From Plasmopara viticola (lineage: Eukaryota > Oomycota > Peronosporomycetes > Peronosporales > Peronosporaceae): a stretch of 64,000 nucleotides of DNA. Made by a program: the position numbers and the translations under genes. The notes beneath the pieces are model-generated. The model searched no databases. It saw only the letters and a program-made list of their open reading frames with translations, and had not been told where the DNA came from. The DNA lies in contig MBPM02000080.1 of NCBI GenBank assembly GCA_001695595.3, forward strand, positions 288,200 through 352,199, read 5' to 3'. Positions 22,116 to 33,169 of this stretch are shown in pieces; positions within the stretch are counted from its first letter, which is position 1, and the number at the start of each line of letters is the position of its first letter.

Positions 22116-25100
22116 GATTGTTCAAAAAGCAGCCGAGGTTTTTTTTAAACGGTCGCATGGACACGTTATCGATGTTGATGTAAAGTTTGGTGGTCCTCAT
22201 GACCTCAGAAACTTGCTCCGTCAAGTCTCAATAGGTCTACATAGTCGACGAATTCTTTTACAATAGATTTGGACGAATATAATGTCTACGAGCAAAAGGC
22301 TGTAATGCAGCTGTGTCACAAGAAAGTGAAACCTCGCCACGGCGTTAATTAGTGTTGCTACGCCGCTGAGCGTACTCACCACCGTGAGGTACCTTGATTA
22401 GTTTTGTTAGTAGTATATACATCGTGCTACCGAACATACGCGTCCTCCTCTAAATTAGGCTATTATCAGATACTGCTGCGCCGATCAGCTCGTTATATGC
22501 CAAAATATACTGCCGGTTTTTCCATCTACAGAACAACGATAGTGGATGACGAGTGCCGAAATTATGTCTCCTAAACCCAACCTTCTTTATCTTAGCATGA
22601 CCCTAATATTTGTGTAGTCTCTACCATCGACTTCACGCGGCAGGAGAGTCATCGGTGTATGCGGATATATGGAAAGCGCGTCTCGACAGCGCTTTCGTGC
22701 GTCTGAGTGGCTTTTTCACGCACATGGTGTAGCAGCGAATTTAATGTGACGAGATATATGAGTATCTCAAAGTTTCTCGAACCAAAACGACATGAGAGTA
22801 CTGCACATGCAGCCGCCCAGCAAACGACGGCAAATTAATCGAGCAACACAAACTTCGCATTCGACAGAAGCCGATTCTTTAGAAATATGCGCTCGTCGCG
22901 TTTTTTCAAAGTGAATAAATTCTGTGATCGATCTCTTCCTCCTGTACATTTTTATGAGACAATTATAGCAGTAAGCAATCATCCGATCTTGAAATCGATA
23001 TGTACTAAAAATTAAGCTAAAGGAATCAAACTTTAAAGCGACAGATTATGATGGTACATTATGCTCATAATACTCCAAAACTTTTGATAATGCCGTGTTC
23101 TGGAGTTCTGTAGGGTAACGAGATAAGGAGATGTCGGATCAAACGCACTGATCTTCGCGATTACCTGGCTGATTCGAAGCAGGCAAGACTTACCTATAAT
23201 CCCTCGAGCTTTGACCGTATCGCCTAAAATGCTCGTGTCATTCTCCACACATGGTGTGAACCCGGATATCCATCGCCAATATCCAATTGCAGGTACATTT
23301 AGTGCCGTGCGTGGCCCTACATCCACATACCTTTCTCACAGCCATTTCCGTCTTATCCATCTTTAGAAGTTTTTGTGTAACCAACCAATTTCTGAACTTG
23401 CTCTTTCTTCAAGCAAATAGCTGCTGCATCTAGCAGCATCTGCACCCGAGTCGCTTGGGAAAGCCTCTGTAAAGATAAAATAGTGTTTTCTTTCGTCAAA
23501 AGTACGACGTTAATTATCGTGCGGCATACTTTTCCTCATCAAAGGGTAAAAATCGATAAAAAGAAATTTCATGAATGATCTCACATTCTTCTTATAAAAA
23601 TATATATGGCCTGGTGACATAACGCTTCATGGCTTGCCTAAGCTCGATCTTACTCTCATTCCACTTTCTAGTGACAGGTTGATGTTGGGTTTCTGGACCA
23701 CACATCTAGGGGAATAGAATACCAGATCCTTGATACCTTTCATGATATGTACGCTAAGCCGCATTGGAAATCTGCCAATGAGACTAATGCAACGCATCTT
23801 TGTCCGAACGAAAATATGTAGTTTAATTCTTAAGACAGGCTTGCATCTAGAACCATACCTGTTCTAGGACTTTTTATTTGGCCAAGGGCTCAGTAGCTTT
23901 GGGTAATTTGAGGCTCGGTGAATCTGAAACCCCAGACAGTGCCTCAAACTGAGGCACACCTTCCACGACACAGCTATTAGATGAGCTGACATCTATTCGT
24001 AAGGTTAAGTTCTGTTTTGGTGATGACGAGGTCGTTTATGATAGCCAAACGTTGATTTCAAATCGCGCCTTCACTTCGTTTTAGTGGAGTTAATCTACAC
24101 GATTTTGGTGATATCTTATTACCTTCCTGGAGACCTATTCTTTTAGCTTAGGGAACTTAGTGGCCACAGCTGGTGGTGCAATGCTGTTGCTGAAAGCAAG
24201 GCTTTCTGCAATCAGGGGAAGATTATAAGCATCATTGAAAGCTAAATCTATCAGCGGGACTTGCTACCCGCCGAACGAACGCTCAAAAACTTCGTTGCGT
24301 CACCCTTGGAAAAACACCAGCACCTTAATATCTCCCATATTGACTTCGGGCGTGTAACTGCCTAAGTCTATCTTCAATTTCGTTGTTTTGCAACAGTGGG
24401 GAAAACAAATGACACTAAAGCCCTGTCGTGTAAAATTGGGCAGATGAAACCATAGTCTTGCACCACAACTTTTTTTAGGTTTCATCCTTTTTTTATTTGG
24501 CATGCACAGAATCAAGTCGTACTTGTTTATGCCAAACAAAAAAATGCTTTCTGCTATTAAAGTTTAAAATTTTTATAGCCAGATCCTTCCAGCTCCAAAA
24601 TTTATAAGTGGCGCACGATTACCCAGTCGTACCGAAACTGACCTGCTTTTGCGACTCCCTCTGCGACCATAATTTGACGTATTTTAGCTGACCGCAATCT
24701 TTTGTTCGCACGCAAACATTATTATTGAACGAAGACTCGGAATGAAATTTTATTGGTGCGAATACAACCAGGTGTTTAATGCTGCTTGCATCTTTATCAA
24801 GAGCTTCCCAAACGCTTAGGAGCTGATTTTCTACGGTGTGTATTAACCTTGCTCACATTTTGAAAACTTGATTGTTCTCTAGAAGGCGACCCGACCCTAC
24901 TATCGACCGGCATTTCACTGGCTCTGAGCGTGCAGCTTCGGACAGTGACCCTTCAAAGCCGTTAAATGAGCCAAACGTCTTCCCTACCCATGTTTGTCGC
25001 AGCCAAAGAAGCGGGTGCGGCTTTACTCGGAACCAACTTTGTAATTTGATGAAAGACCGATCACTTTCACGAAAAGAGGCTGCCTTCGACGGTATTCAAC

Positions 25101-25255
25101 GGAGCAAGTCTGTTTGTGGCCATTTTAATGTTCAGAAACAAACCTTTGATGTTGCTTCCTGCACACGAAAAAGGTGAGTGCGAGGCCGATCTTCGTTTAA
25201 TCCGTCCATGATCTCACCGACCTCTAGTTTGTCAGATAGTGGCACTCGAAAGCCG

Positions 25256-25477
25256 TTATTCCTTTTTGCTCATGAATGAACATATCTGCTCCTTTGTAAA
25301 ATCCCACTTCACGAAGCCCTCTGGTAAGGTATTCATACGGGTAAGTGCGTCGATCTTAAATCGGCCTCCGACTGCCAACGTCACACACACGTGATCATCC
25401 GTGATCAAGATTGCCTTCGAACCAGTTTTTGCCTTTTTATACGGAAAAAAGGTTCTGGCTTTCCTTTTCTTCAACAT
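25256..25477 (-). pseudogene. Gypsy retropepsin-like remnant
   Basis: Minus-strand frame with I-T-D-D-H-V-C-V-T-L-A-V-G-G-R-F-K-I-D-A-L-T, resembling the segment just before the D-T-G-A active site of Ty3/gypsy proteases. Where D-T-G-A is expected the sequence reads R-M-N-T-L-P-E-G-F-V, so a deletion or frameshift has removed the catalytic triad. It sits upstream of RT on the minus strand, as in gypsy polyproteins. The family call is moderate; the loss of activity is clear. Confidence 0.5.
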
Positions 25478-26280
25478 TGAGCTTCATTGGCTAAAGCCTC
25501 ACCGCGGGCACTGACGCCGTTGCTACAGCTGCTAAAAAAATCATTATGATCGTAGAGCTCGAAGACCTTGACGCGTCCCAGATGCTTGGCGACTGATGTG
25601 ACTGCAAGTTCATTCACCTCTTTGGTCTCATAGAAGCCAACAAGTCTCCCGAGCAGCGCGAACTACGCATCCGACGATTATTAGTAGGTGTTTGACTCCT
25701 TTGGATCCATTGTAAGGTTTCGGGTGACTTATCCACCCACGTAGTTGTGGGATACATAATGAAGAGCAATCAGGTGTGACCGGGTCATGCAACACCTTGC
25801 ACGGATTAGACGTGTAGGGAGGTATTTGATAAATAAATGTTCACTAGTCTTGGTCGAAAACGTGCAAACTACTACGGTTTAAATTTAGCCAATTTAATAA
25901 TCAAATTCGTTTTGTGGTCTTGATTTTATTTCCAGCGACTAGGTGCAATTTATGCAGAAACTTTATCGCTTTTACCCATTTTGTGAACACCTTATTCTTT
26001 TTAGCTTTTTATGTTGTACAAAATTAAGCTTTTTTGTCCCATACTCGCGGTTACAATAGATAATGCCGTGCGATTTCAGTAGCAGAGCGTGTTACCGCGT
26101 AGTGGCTTAATAGCTTAATAGCTTTTCTAAAATATCTCACGCGTTGCAAACATTCGCGACAGAGATTTGACAGCGGTCAGGAAAATCCGGCATTACATTC
26201 AGGTCAACGCTTGTATTATATTTGACCTGCGCGACCAATGCGATCCGTTCGTAAATGGGTGGACACCACAACACAGTGGC

Positions 26281-26845
26281 TATGTATGCCTTGTGCAAAT
26301 AGGATAATCACGTGTTACTGTTGCCGTGCGAATATATGTAAAGTAAAAGCCGCGATGCGAAGACGTTTCATATGGACATGTATCTATTAAAGCCGTATGA
26401 TAGACAGCACCGTCGAAATAAGTTAAGCCAGTAGCGATGAAGGCACTTCGTAAGACTGTCAAAAAAACAGTACCACCTAAATCATGTTGCGAGCTAGCAA
26501 TGGTGATAATCACATACCACAGTGCACTGCGTCCCAGCTATTGAAAAACTTGTCAGCAGTCGCACTACGTCAGCGCCATCACTGTTCGTTTCGTTTACAA
26601 CATGCATATAATGATCTCAAATGCCCAATGCCTGGCACACTGAGGAGAGCGCCACTTGGTTCGCTCCCATGATTACCTTTGGGACTTCAGTTTGCAGCGA
26701 CTGCTGCCGCATGTTTAACATTTATCTCTTAGTAAGTGAATCTTGTATTGAGAAGCTATCTAATTTTAATTTATCATTGTAATCTTTGGATTTGTCAGCA
26801 GCTTTAAGGAGCAAAAGTTTAGTCGGACGACTGTGTCCTTCCACT
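26281..26845 (+). repeat. Effector-unit upstream flank (unit 2, distal part)
   Basis: No gene. Colinear with 8.67-9.14 kb, 33.45-34.0 kb and 45.4-45.95 kb. The bases GTGGCTATGTATGCCTTGTG at its start are the empty site for SINE copy 1. Confidence 0.7.
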
Positions 26846-26856
26846 CCCGGGTACTG

Positions 26857-27184
26857 TATTGTATTGTATTGTATTACGTTATCGCGTTGCCAAGTTATGC
26901 ACGTGCTAGGCTCTATGGCTAGTCCACGGCATAGAGTGGTGTCCGCATACGTCGAGTCTCGTTCGGCGGGCAGTGCAGCCAGCACCGAGGCCGTGAGGGT
27001 CTTCCATTATTTTGTGTGATTCTGACTTGGTAAGGGCCCAGGTGGCGCCCTAGTGCTGGAGACCGTCGCGTCGAGGGTGAGACTCGTTAGAGACCTGCAG
27101 ATACCCGAGAGAATCTGCCCGAAGCGCGCGAGCATTTAGCCCCCGCGCTTGGAAGGAGGGCGGCACCCCAACCTTTTCCGAAAA
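26857..27184 (-). mobile_element. SINE-like element, copy 3
   Basis: About 328 bp in minus orientation, with the pentanucleotide tail visible on the plus strand as four GTATT units. Flanks are CCCGGGTACTG (26,846-26,856) and CCCGGGCACTG (27,185-27,195): an 11-bp target duplication with one transition, so slightly older than copies 1, 2 and 5. Confidence 0.82.
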
Positions 27185-27313
27185 CCCGGGCACTGGTGCA
27201 TGGGTTTACAAATGCAGTACATACTGGCACTTTTTTTTGTGGTAAAGACCGTGTGGTTTGATGATGCCTGCAAGACAATCTTACGGACGCCATAATGTGA
27301 GGTAAGTATTTGC

Positions 27314-27615
27314 GTGACGCCCTCCAAGCGCGGGGGCTAAATGCTCGCGCGCTTCGGGCAGGTGCTCTCGGGCATCTGCAGGTCTCTAACGAGTCTCACC
27401 CTCGACGCGACGGTCTCCAGCACCAGGGCGCCACCTGGGCTCTTACCAAGTCAGAACTACACGAAATAATGGAAGACCCTCACGGCCTCGGTGCTGGATG
27501 CACTGCCCGCCGAACGAGACCCGACATATGCGGACACCACTCTATGCCGTGGACTAGCCATAAAGCCTAGCACGTGCATAACTTGGCAACGCGATAACGT
27601 AATACAATACAATAC
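27314..27615 (+). mobile_element. SINE-like element, copy 4 (5' truncated)
   Basis: About 302 bp in plus orientation. It lacks the first roughly 24 bases of the family and begins at GTGACGCCCTCC, with a 4-base deletion just inside. The 10-bp repeat AAGTATTTGC occurs at 27,304-27,313 and 27,616-27,625. 5' truncation with an intact tail is the usual outcome of target-primed reverse transcription. Copies 3 and 4 face each other across 129 bp. Confidence 0.85.
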
Positions 27616-27625
27616 AAGTATTTGC

Positions 27626-27956
27626 TTACGGTACAGCATCTAAAGCTGGATCAAATTTGTAGATTTAGCCCGCAGAAAGGTACCAACGCACTTTGTATAT
27701 AAAGTATAATGTCACGTATCTTAACCAACGCACATAGTTCAAGTTGCTCTGGATATTAATTATCTGATCGCTCACCAGCTTATTCTTATTCTTACATCAG
27801 ATAGTGCGCCCTTCAATCTTTAATGTAGTTCCAAAAGTTATCGCCATCACTCATACTCACCCTGAAGTAAAAACAGAAACCTGTTAGTTGAAAACCTCAT
27901 CATCTCACTCCTGTGTCTTGTGGTGGCTAAAATACTTGAGTACTATTTGTCATCCC
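27626..27956 (+). repeat. Effector-unit upstream flank (unit 2, middle part)
   Basis: No gene. Starts TTACGGTACAGCATCTAAA and matches 10,466-10,720 and 34,190-34,460. Interrupted at about 27,957 by a 2.8 kb insertion; the flank resumes at about 30,789 with TTAAATAAGTCATACTATAC. Confidence 0.65.
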
Positions 27957-28029
27957 GCGCTAATAGGGCAGCCACTAACCAGCCCCCGTCTCAATCTCCA
28001 ATTGTGTCCACCACACCACTTCAACTAAA

Positions 28030-28200
28030 TGCAAGGAACTCGTGAACGTGTTCGCCGCAGAGTAGGTACTATCGCGCGATCATCGTCTTTTCTGTTGGAT
28101 GCAAATGCCAATATTGCTCCTGTACAGGAAAGCTCTTCGCCGTGAGCTCGATACATTTGCAGCAACGGCAAAGATGGAAGCCACAACAACTACTCCATCT
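28030..28200 (+). pseudogene. Possible 5' coding fragment of the PDZ gene
   Basis: From the ATG at 28,030 the frame is arginine-rich (M-Q-G-T-R-E-R-V-R-R-R-V-G-T-I-A) and then reads D-A-N-A-N-I-A-P-V-Q-E before a TGA near 28,144. Coding-like sequence (R-R-E-L-D-T-F-A-A-T-A-K-M) continues in another frame, which suggests a frameshift. It shares the plus strand with the PDZ segment downstream. Whether they were one gene is an inference. Confidence 0.35.
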
Positions 28201-28752
28201 ATGGTGCGGCTGCTAGTAACTAATGCTTAGGCTTGACAATTAATGTCTGAGTTTGGCTATCGTGCGACATTAAAGTCTCTTCCGCATGAGAGGACGGCAG
28301 AGTCCTGTTAGACTGCATTGCATAAGTTTGCGCAGAAGAAAATGGGGCGTGTAATAGCTGCAATACAGCAACGTCGGGCTTCTTTTCACGAGAAAAGAGC
28401 AAAGTTCTGGCGCTACAAAAGCCACAAGCTTTGCCGGGATCAGTGAAGAAACCGAACGGGCCCATTTATGCCATTGTGGGCAACGCCCTCACCGGCCTCT
28501 GTAAGGTGCGTATGAGAGCTGCATTTATATAACAAAGTGCTCACTGAGGTCTATCGCGTCAGGTCTGTCCTCACGTAATGCGTCGGGAAAAGTACGCTAC
28601 ATGCAATTTGAGCAATTATTGGCGAAAAAAATTGTTGATTTGGACCAGCTTTGCAAACTTAGCTAGGGTGGTATTTCTACAAAATATCAACCTACAGTCT
28701 GGCGACTGCTATTGGTCTTTGTCTCTCGCCAAAAACCGAAGCGCTTGGGCCC

Positions 28753-29355
28753 ATGAAGCCAAGCGAGGTCTTTGAAGTTGTTTATCAAGACCGATCGTTA
28801 GGCATGACGATTCGAAAACAAAATGAAAATTTCAATCACTTCAAGCGTCAACCAAACAGTGCACTCGGCGAGGCAGAAGCCAGTGGACAGATTCAGCTTA
28901 ACGACGTCAATTACAAGGTGAATGGCGCAAGGGTTGTCGGGCGCAGCTACGACAATGTCATCCAGATGCTACAGTCGCTGACACGTCCATTGTGTATCCA
29001 ATTTTTTCGTCCGTTTCGACGCGATGGATTGTTTGCAGTTGAATTTCGAGGAGCTAGTTTCAATATGACGGTCACGACAGACGATGTGATTGTTGTGGTC
29101 AAGGACTTGCCCATGGCACACCCAAACATCGTAGGCTATGTTGAAGCTCATGGCGTACGCGTCTCTGACATCGTGCATGCTGTAGACGGAGACGTGATGA
29201 ATGGACTCGAGTATCACCGTGCTATTAGCTTGCTTAGTCGCATTATAGTCGTCTTATTGCAATCAAAGATCATGCCACCAACGCCTGAGAGATCCATGAA
29301 TGTCATGATCAACCGACTTCGTTCGCACTCACGGCCGCACAATCACCTCGATTGA
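28753..29355 (+). pseudogene. Tandem PDZ-domain protein fragment
   Basis: 200 codons. Residues about 5-87 form a PDZ domain: L-G-M-T-I at the carboxylate-binding loop position, then G-Q-I-Q-L-N-D-V-N-Y-K-V-N-G-A-R-V and Y-D-N-V-I-Q-M-L-Q-S. Residues about 88-172 give a second, weaker one (F-N-M-T-V, V-S-D-I-V-H-A-V-D-G-D-V, Y-H-R-A-I-S-L-L). PDZ domains bind C-terminal peptides of partner proteins. The frame ends at PHNHLD, while a serine-rich continuation (S-N-V-D-S-F-G-S-R-R-G-S) reads on in another frame, so the gene is frameshifted. It sits in a segment inserted into an effector flank. It is either a fragment of a normal host gene or the remains of one that moved. Confidence 0.6.
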
Positions 29356-29392
29356 GCAATGTAGACAGTTTTGGATCACGTCGTGGCTCGGC

Positions 29393-29771
29393 GGCGATAT
29401 GATGAGTTGCGTTGACGGGGAGTATATGCTTGTGGATGAAATGCTAATTTTTTGTGACGAATTGGGTACTGACGGCGTGCTGAATCCAAAAGAGGGATAT
29501 GTAAAAGGATATGCTGCTTGCGATGCGACCAGACGTGTGTTGTGCTGTCAAGCGAAAGAATAACAGTGATCCTGTGGCCCTCGTGCGATTTATGAGGCTT
29601 TGGGATAATTTACTTAAGACTCGAGAGTGCACTTTACTGGCTCTACCTGTGCCGCTTAAGCGCAAGAAACGTTTCCATCTCTTGCTGACCAACCACGAAC
29701 GGCTTGGTATGTCAATAAAGACACAAATTTATTGGAGGACGAAATTATGTGCACATAAATTGTCACTGTGA
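29393..29771 (+). pseudogene. Downstream coding-like fragments of the same locus
   Basis: Two plus-strand pieces follow the PDZ segment. The first starts near 29,400 and contains M-L-V-D-E-M-L-I-F-C-D-E-L-G-T-D-G-V-L, ending with TAA near 29,564. The second, in another frame, contains L-V-R-F-M-R-L-W-D-N-L-L-K and K-R-K-K-R-F-H-L-L-L-T-N-H-E-R-L-G. I do not recognise the domain. Their composition is more gene-like than transposon-like. Confidence 0.35.
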
Positions 29772-30740
29772 GCTTGCGGTCCATGTCCCAAAAGCTTATA
29801 ATTTCCACAAGCAAGACAGACTACGTCTTGATTGATAACTTTATTGGACCTGTCATTTGGGCGCGTGCTATCCTGCCTTTTACGTGCTCACAAGGGATGC
29901 TCAAGGTGGCAAGCAGAAGGTCTCCAAGAAGCGGTAATTTATGCTGCGCGACAATCGTCTTACAGGCTTTAAATAGGAGAGCCTGATTCATCAGGTTGGC
30001 GCAAAGAGCAGCACAATTTCTCTTGCAGATGCTAAATTTGACATTCGGACCCACGCAATCTCCCAAACAGCATCACGACGCCCGGCTTTAGTCAGGCTGG
30101 TAAGAAGCTGATTTTGACAGCAGCGTCGACGCGAAAGTTTAACAAGCGGACCTCGGCATTGACCTCGGCATTGCTGGCACTGCAATTGAGATCTTCAACG
30201 CCTGCGCCTTGAGAGACACGGTCCTGTTTATTTGACTTTTTAAACACGATTCGTTTGTGTTTTAGCCAAAGAGGTTCAGCGGTGGAGACGGTCTGCTTGG
30301 AAGATACTTTATGAAATAGTAGTAAAATGCAGAAACATATAAGAAACAGTGGAGTGGTTACGATGAACGTATCGCGATGCAGCGAATGAAACTGAAGGAA
30401 CATACTCGCAGTAGCTTGTGCTGTGCGAGCAACATGTAGGGCAAAGAATTGCAAATGAAACTGAAGTCGAGATGAAGCAATTTACATGAGAAGCTCATCG
30501 TATCGTCTTTTGTGTCCAAAACAATTCCTGGTCTTTCCTGTGCACTGCGAGATCGGCAGCTAATGTTTGAAACTCCTCGGTTGGTGTCAGATACGCCCAA
30601 ATCTGGTAGAACTTCAGCTTGTTATGTACCGCTGTGAGTTTTTTCATCGCCGTCTCCATATCTCTTTTCATTTTATTTATCGGCCCTTTTGCAACTCTTC
30701 AGATCTTGCTGATTCCTCTGCGTCGAGATAGTCTAATTGG
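29772..30740. other. Rest of insertion, no gene supported
   Basis: Mixed short frames only. CCTCGGCATTGA is repeated head to tail at 30,152 and 30,163. Nothing else was recognised. Confidence 0.4.
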
Positions 30741-30900
30741 AGTGGTGTGGTGGACACCAAGCAAAATAGAGGTAGCGAAAAGCGGGCCTTAAATAAGTCA
30801 TACTATACACAAATATATTAGAAAAGAAAAATCTCGGACTCCAATCAATGGCTTACGGTCTTTTGCACCGTATATCTCGATAGCGTCCCTCCAAAACTTG

Positions 30901-30912
30901 TCATTCTCAAAT
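30901..30912 (+). promoter_or_regulatory. Candidate initiator motif of effector 2
   Basis: TCATTCTCAAAT, at the position equivalent to the motif before effectors 1, 3 and 4. Confidence 0.3.
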
Positions 30913-30953
30913 AATCCTTCAAAAGCGATGCTGTAGCCTAAAATTCTGCGCTC

Positions 30954-31907
30954 ATGTTGGTATCGGCTTTCATACTCGTGGTATGTACCAAGACCATGAT
31001 TGCAGTGGACGGCCAAGCCCAGAGTCACATGAGGAGCTTGCCAGCAGAGGATGCTCGCACTGACTGCGTTGAGGAAAGTTCGTTAGATACTTTTGACGCA
31101 AAGATTGCATGGGAATTGGAGGAAACAACGCCAAGTCTACGTTCAAGGCTCTCTACCGACAAAGAAAATGTCATCAATTACGTTTTGGAGAACTTTGACG
31201 TGCTCTCTGTGAAGAAAACTCTATTTGCAAGTAAGAAGTATCGAAGGTGGGCAAGAGGTGTCTTTGGCGCGTACGAAGACTCTGCCGAGGCTTATGAGGC
31301 CTTGTTTCACGAGCTGAAAAAACACTTTGACGACTATGAGCTGGCAACATTTGGGCTTGGTGGTCTTGCGTCCCTAAAGACGAAAGCCATAGCCAAAGAA
31401 TCTCACGAACTTCGGATGAAGGATTGGATAGCGAACGAGATAGAAGCTGATGTCTTTCATGCCTTGAAACTTGATATCGACAGGGGCAACGATTTCAAGA
31501 ACCCGCCAAGAAGACATGCCTCGTTTGCTCGTCAGCTTTCACTTAAATATGAATTAGACGAGCAGCTAATATACGATGAACTGTTCTGGATGCTGAGTGA
31601 GAAATTTGGCGTACTCGCTTGGCTGAAATGCTTGGAGCTACGACTGTTGATCTACACGAAAGATGCAATGGTATGGAACCAGCGTGGGGTAAAAGACAAG
31701 TTGATCGCTTTCGCTTTGTCAGAAGAGAGCCTGAACGCAGACTCGGCGCCAACTTCTCCAATTCCCATGTCACCTACGCGCCGGTGGTATCTAACGTTTT
31801 TTTCTCACAGCGGTCAGTGCGAGCATCCTCTGCTGACAAGCTCCTCATGTGACTCTGGGCTTGGCCGTCCACTGCAATCATGGTCTTGGTACATACCACG
31901 AGTATGA
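30954..31907 (+). pseudogene. Effector 2: chimeric ORF, sense effector joined to antisense effector
   Basis: 317 codons. The family start codon (near 30,929) is followed by TAG at codon 3, so translation could only begin at the internal ATG at 30,954, leaving a shortened signal peptide (L-V-S-A-F-I-L-V-V). RSLP at 27-30 and V-E-E-S at 39-42 replace RSLS and EER. Residues 90-165 hold a good WY module (W99, Y107) and 158-220 the next LWY start (D-W-I-A-N, V-F-H-A-L-K-L-D). A frameshift near 31,610 precedes a junction at about 31,665-31,698. From residue about 249 on, the ORF reads the reverse strand of another effector's signal peptide and RSLS region. Probably nonfunctional, but it is one continuous open frame. 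Confidence 0.7.
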
Positions 31908-31953
31908 AAGCCGACAGCAACATGAATTGGCGCAGAATTTTAGGCTTGAGCAT
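31690..31953 (-). pseudogene. Inverted effector 5' end facing effector 2
   Basis: Starts at the ATG whose first base is 31,953. It encodes a normal family signal peptide (L-R-Q-F-M-L-L-S-A-F-I-L-V-V), the cleavage region V-D-G-Q-A-Q and R-S-L-S-A-E-D-A-R-T-D-R, then C-E-K-K where EER is expected. Homology ends at the junction with effector 2 near 31,690. It overlaps the 3' end of the effector 2 ORF on the opposite strand. Confidence 0.75.
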
Positions 31954-33125
31954 CGCTTTTAAAGGATTATTTGAGATTGGCATGTTGCGAGGGGGCATTT
32001 GCGACCTTCGAATCACTATCGAGCTTTACGGAGCGATAGACATGTCAAGATCATAAGCAATTAAAGCTCAAGATTAATTTTTTTTCAATATGTTTGTGCA
32101 TAGTATGACTTATTATATAAGAAGCGCAGTTCTTTGTGGGATGACAAATAGCAGAGTTCCGTGCACGCATTGCCCAAGCATTCTAAAACAGCAAAAGACA
32201 CAGAAAGTAATATGATGATGCATTAAAGTAACCGGTTTCGGCTTTCAAGTATGAGTAATGACAAGAATTTTGGAATTACAATGAAGATTGGGTGCGTGCT
32301 GTCGGTTGTACTGTGTTGTATGCAACAATAGGCTGCTGAGCGATCAGACAATATCTATCCAGAGCGTCTTGAACAATTGCCTTTGTTTCTTTCAGCGATT
32401 TTAATCTACAAATCTGAGATGTATCCAGTTTTAGATGATCAGACACTTTTCTCACATTATGGCGACCGTACGGGTGTCTTGCAGTCATCATCGAATCATA
32501 CGGTCTGTATCACAACAAAGCAGTGCCAATGTGTACTGCATATGTACTAGTATCCAGGAGTCGAAGGGTTTGTGATCGCACAGTCGTCAGTCTTCTCTTT
32601 TGCTTTTTAACGCTGCTGACTCCTAAGAGTACAATGATTGATTAGAATCAGATAGCTTGTCAATAGAGAATTAATATATTGAGAGATAAATGCAGAAGAT
32701 GCGGCAACAGCTGGTGCAAGCTGAGACCGCAAGGGTATTTACGAAAGTGAGCCAAAGGCGATCTCCTCAGCGTGCTGAGCAGTGTGAATTAAGTATCACT
32801 ATGTACATCTTGTGAACGAATCGAACAGTGGTGGCGCCGACTGCTGACCAATTATTCAATAGCTGAGATGCAGTGCACCATAATTTATAGTTTTACTCAC
32901 AACATAATTTAGGTGATACTACGTTATTGACAGTGTATAAGAAGCAATGTTGTTTTGACTTATTTGGCTATCATAAGGTTTGAATAGATCCATGTCCATT
33001 TGAACGTCTCCGCATCGCAGCTTTTACTTTACATCCACCTGACAGCAACAGCAACAGCAACACGTAATTATTTTTCCTTGCATGAAGCATACAAAGCCAC
33101 TCTGTCGTGATTCTGAGCCAATTAC
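31954..33125 (-). repeat. Effector-unit upstream flank, inverted copy (unit 2b)
   Basis: No gene. Reverse complement of the standard flank: 32,090-32,110 matches the ATGCACAAACAT region, 32,480-32,540 matches 34,080-34,150, and 33,090-33,125 matches 33,425-33,470. A short CAACAG/CAGCAA triplet run lies at 33,040-33,062. It meets the forward unit 3 head to head at about 33,125-33,170. Confidence 0.7.
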
Positions 33126-33169
33126 GAACGATTGCGCTACGTTAATCGGAATGGATACCGATTGATTGG

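Larger units (their letters stand above)
21013..24142 (-). repeat. Large inverted repeat, right arm
   Basis: Reverse-complement partner of 15,846-18,975. The spacer between the arms, about 18,976-21,012, belongs to the 3' part of the gypsy copies. Differences seen in the first 200 bp of the outer end are mostly C/T or A/G transitions. Confidence 0.93.
19250..26280 (-). mobile_element. Decayed Ty3/gypsy retrotransposon, copy C (minus strand)
   Basis: The most complete copy in the window. On the minus strand it runs gag end (26.2-25.5 kb), protease-like region (25.48-25.26 kb), RT region (24.5-22.2 kb), RNase H (22.1-21.8 kb), end of RNase H (21.69-21.43 kb), integrase (21.3-21.0 kb) and a 3' region (20.75-19.25 kb). 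The 3' region also occurs at 1-720 and 38.8-40.3 kb. Frames are broken throughout. I could not locate LTRs. Copy B converges on it tail to tail at about 19.24 kb. Confidence 0.75.
27957..30788. mobile_element. 2.8 kb insertion with PDZ-gene fragments
   Basis: Absent from the flanks of units 1, 3 and 4, where the sequence reads through. A 17-bp perfect inverted repeat lies near its ends: GTGTCCACCACACCACT at 28,004-28,020 and AGTGGTGTGGTGGACAC at 30,741-30,757. The content looks like pieces of an ordinary cellular gene, including two PDZ domains, not a transposase. It could be a captured gene carried by a TIR element or a simple ectopic insertion. I see no target duplication. Confidence 0.5.

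Noticed and set aside
33040..33062. CAG/CAA triplet run as a regulatory or coding repeat
   Set aside because: Too short, imperfect and not in a frame; the sister flanks have a single GTTGCTGTTGC at the same place.
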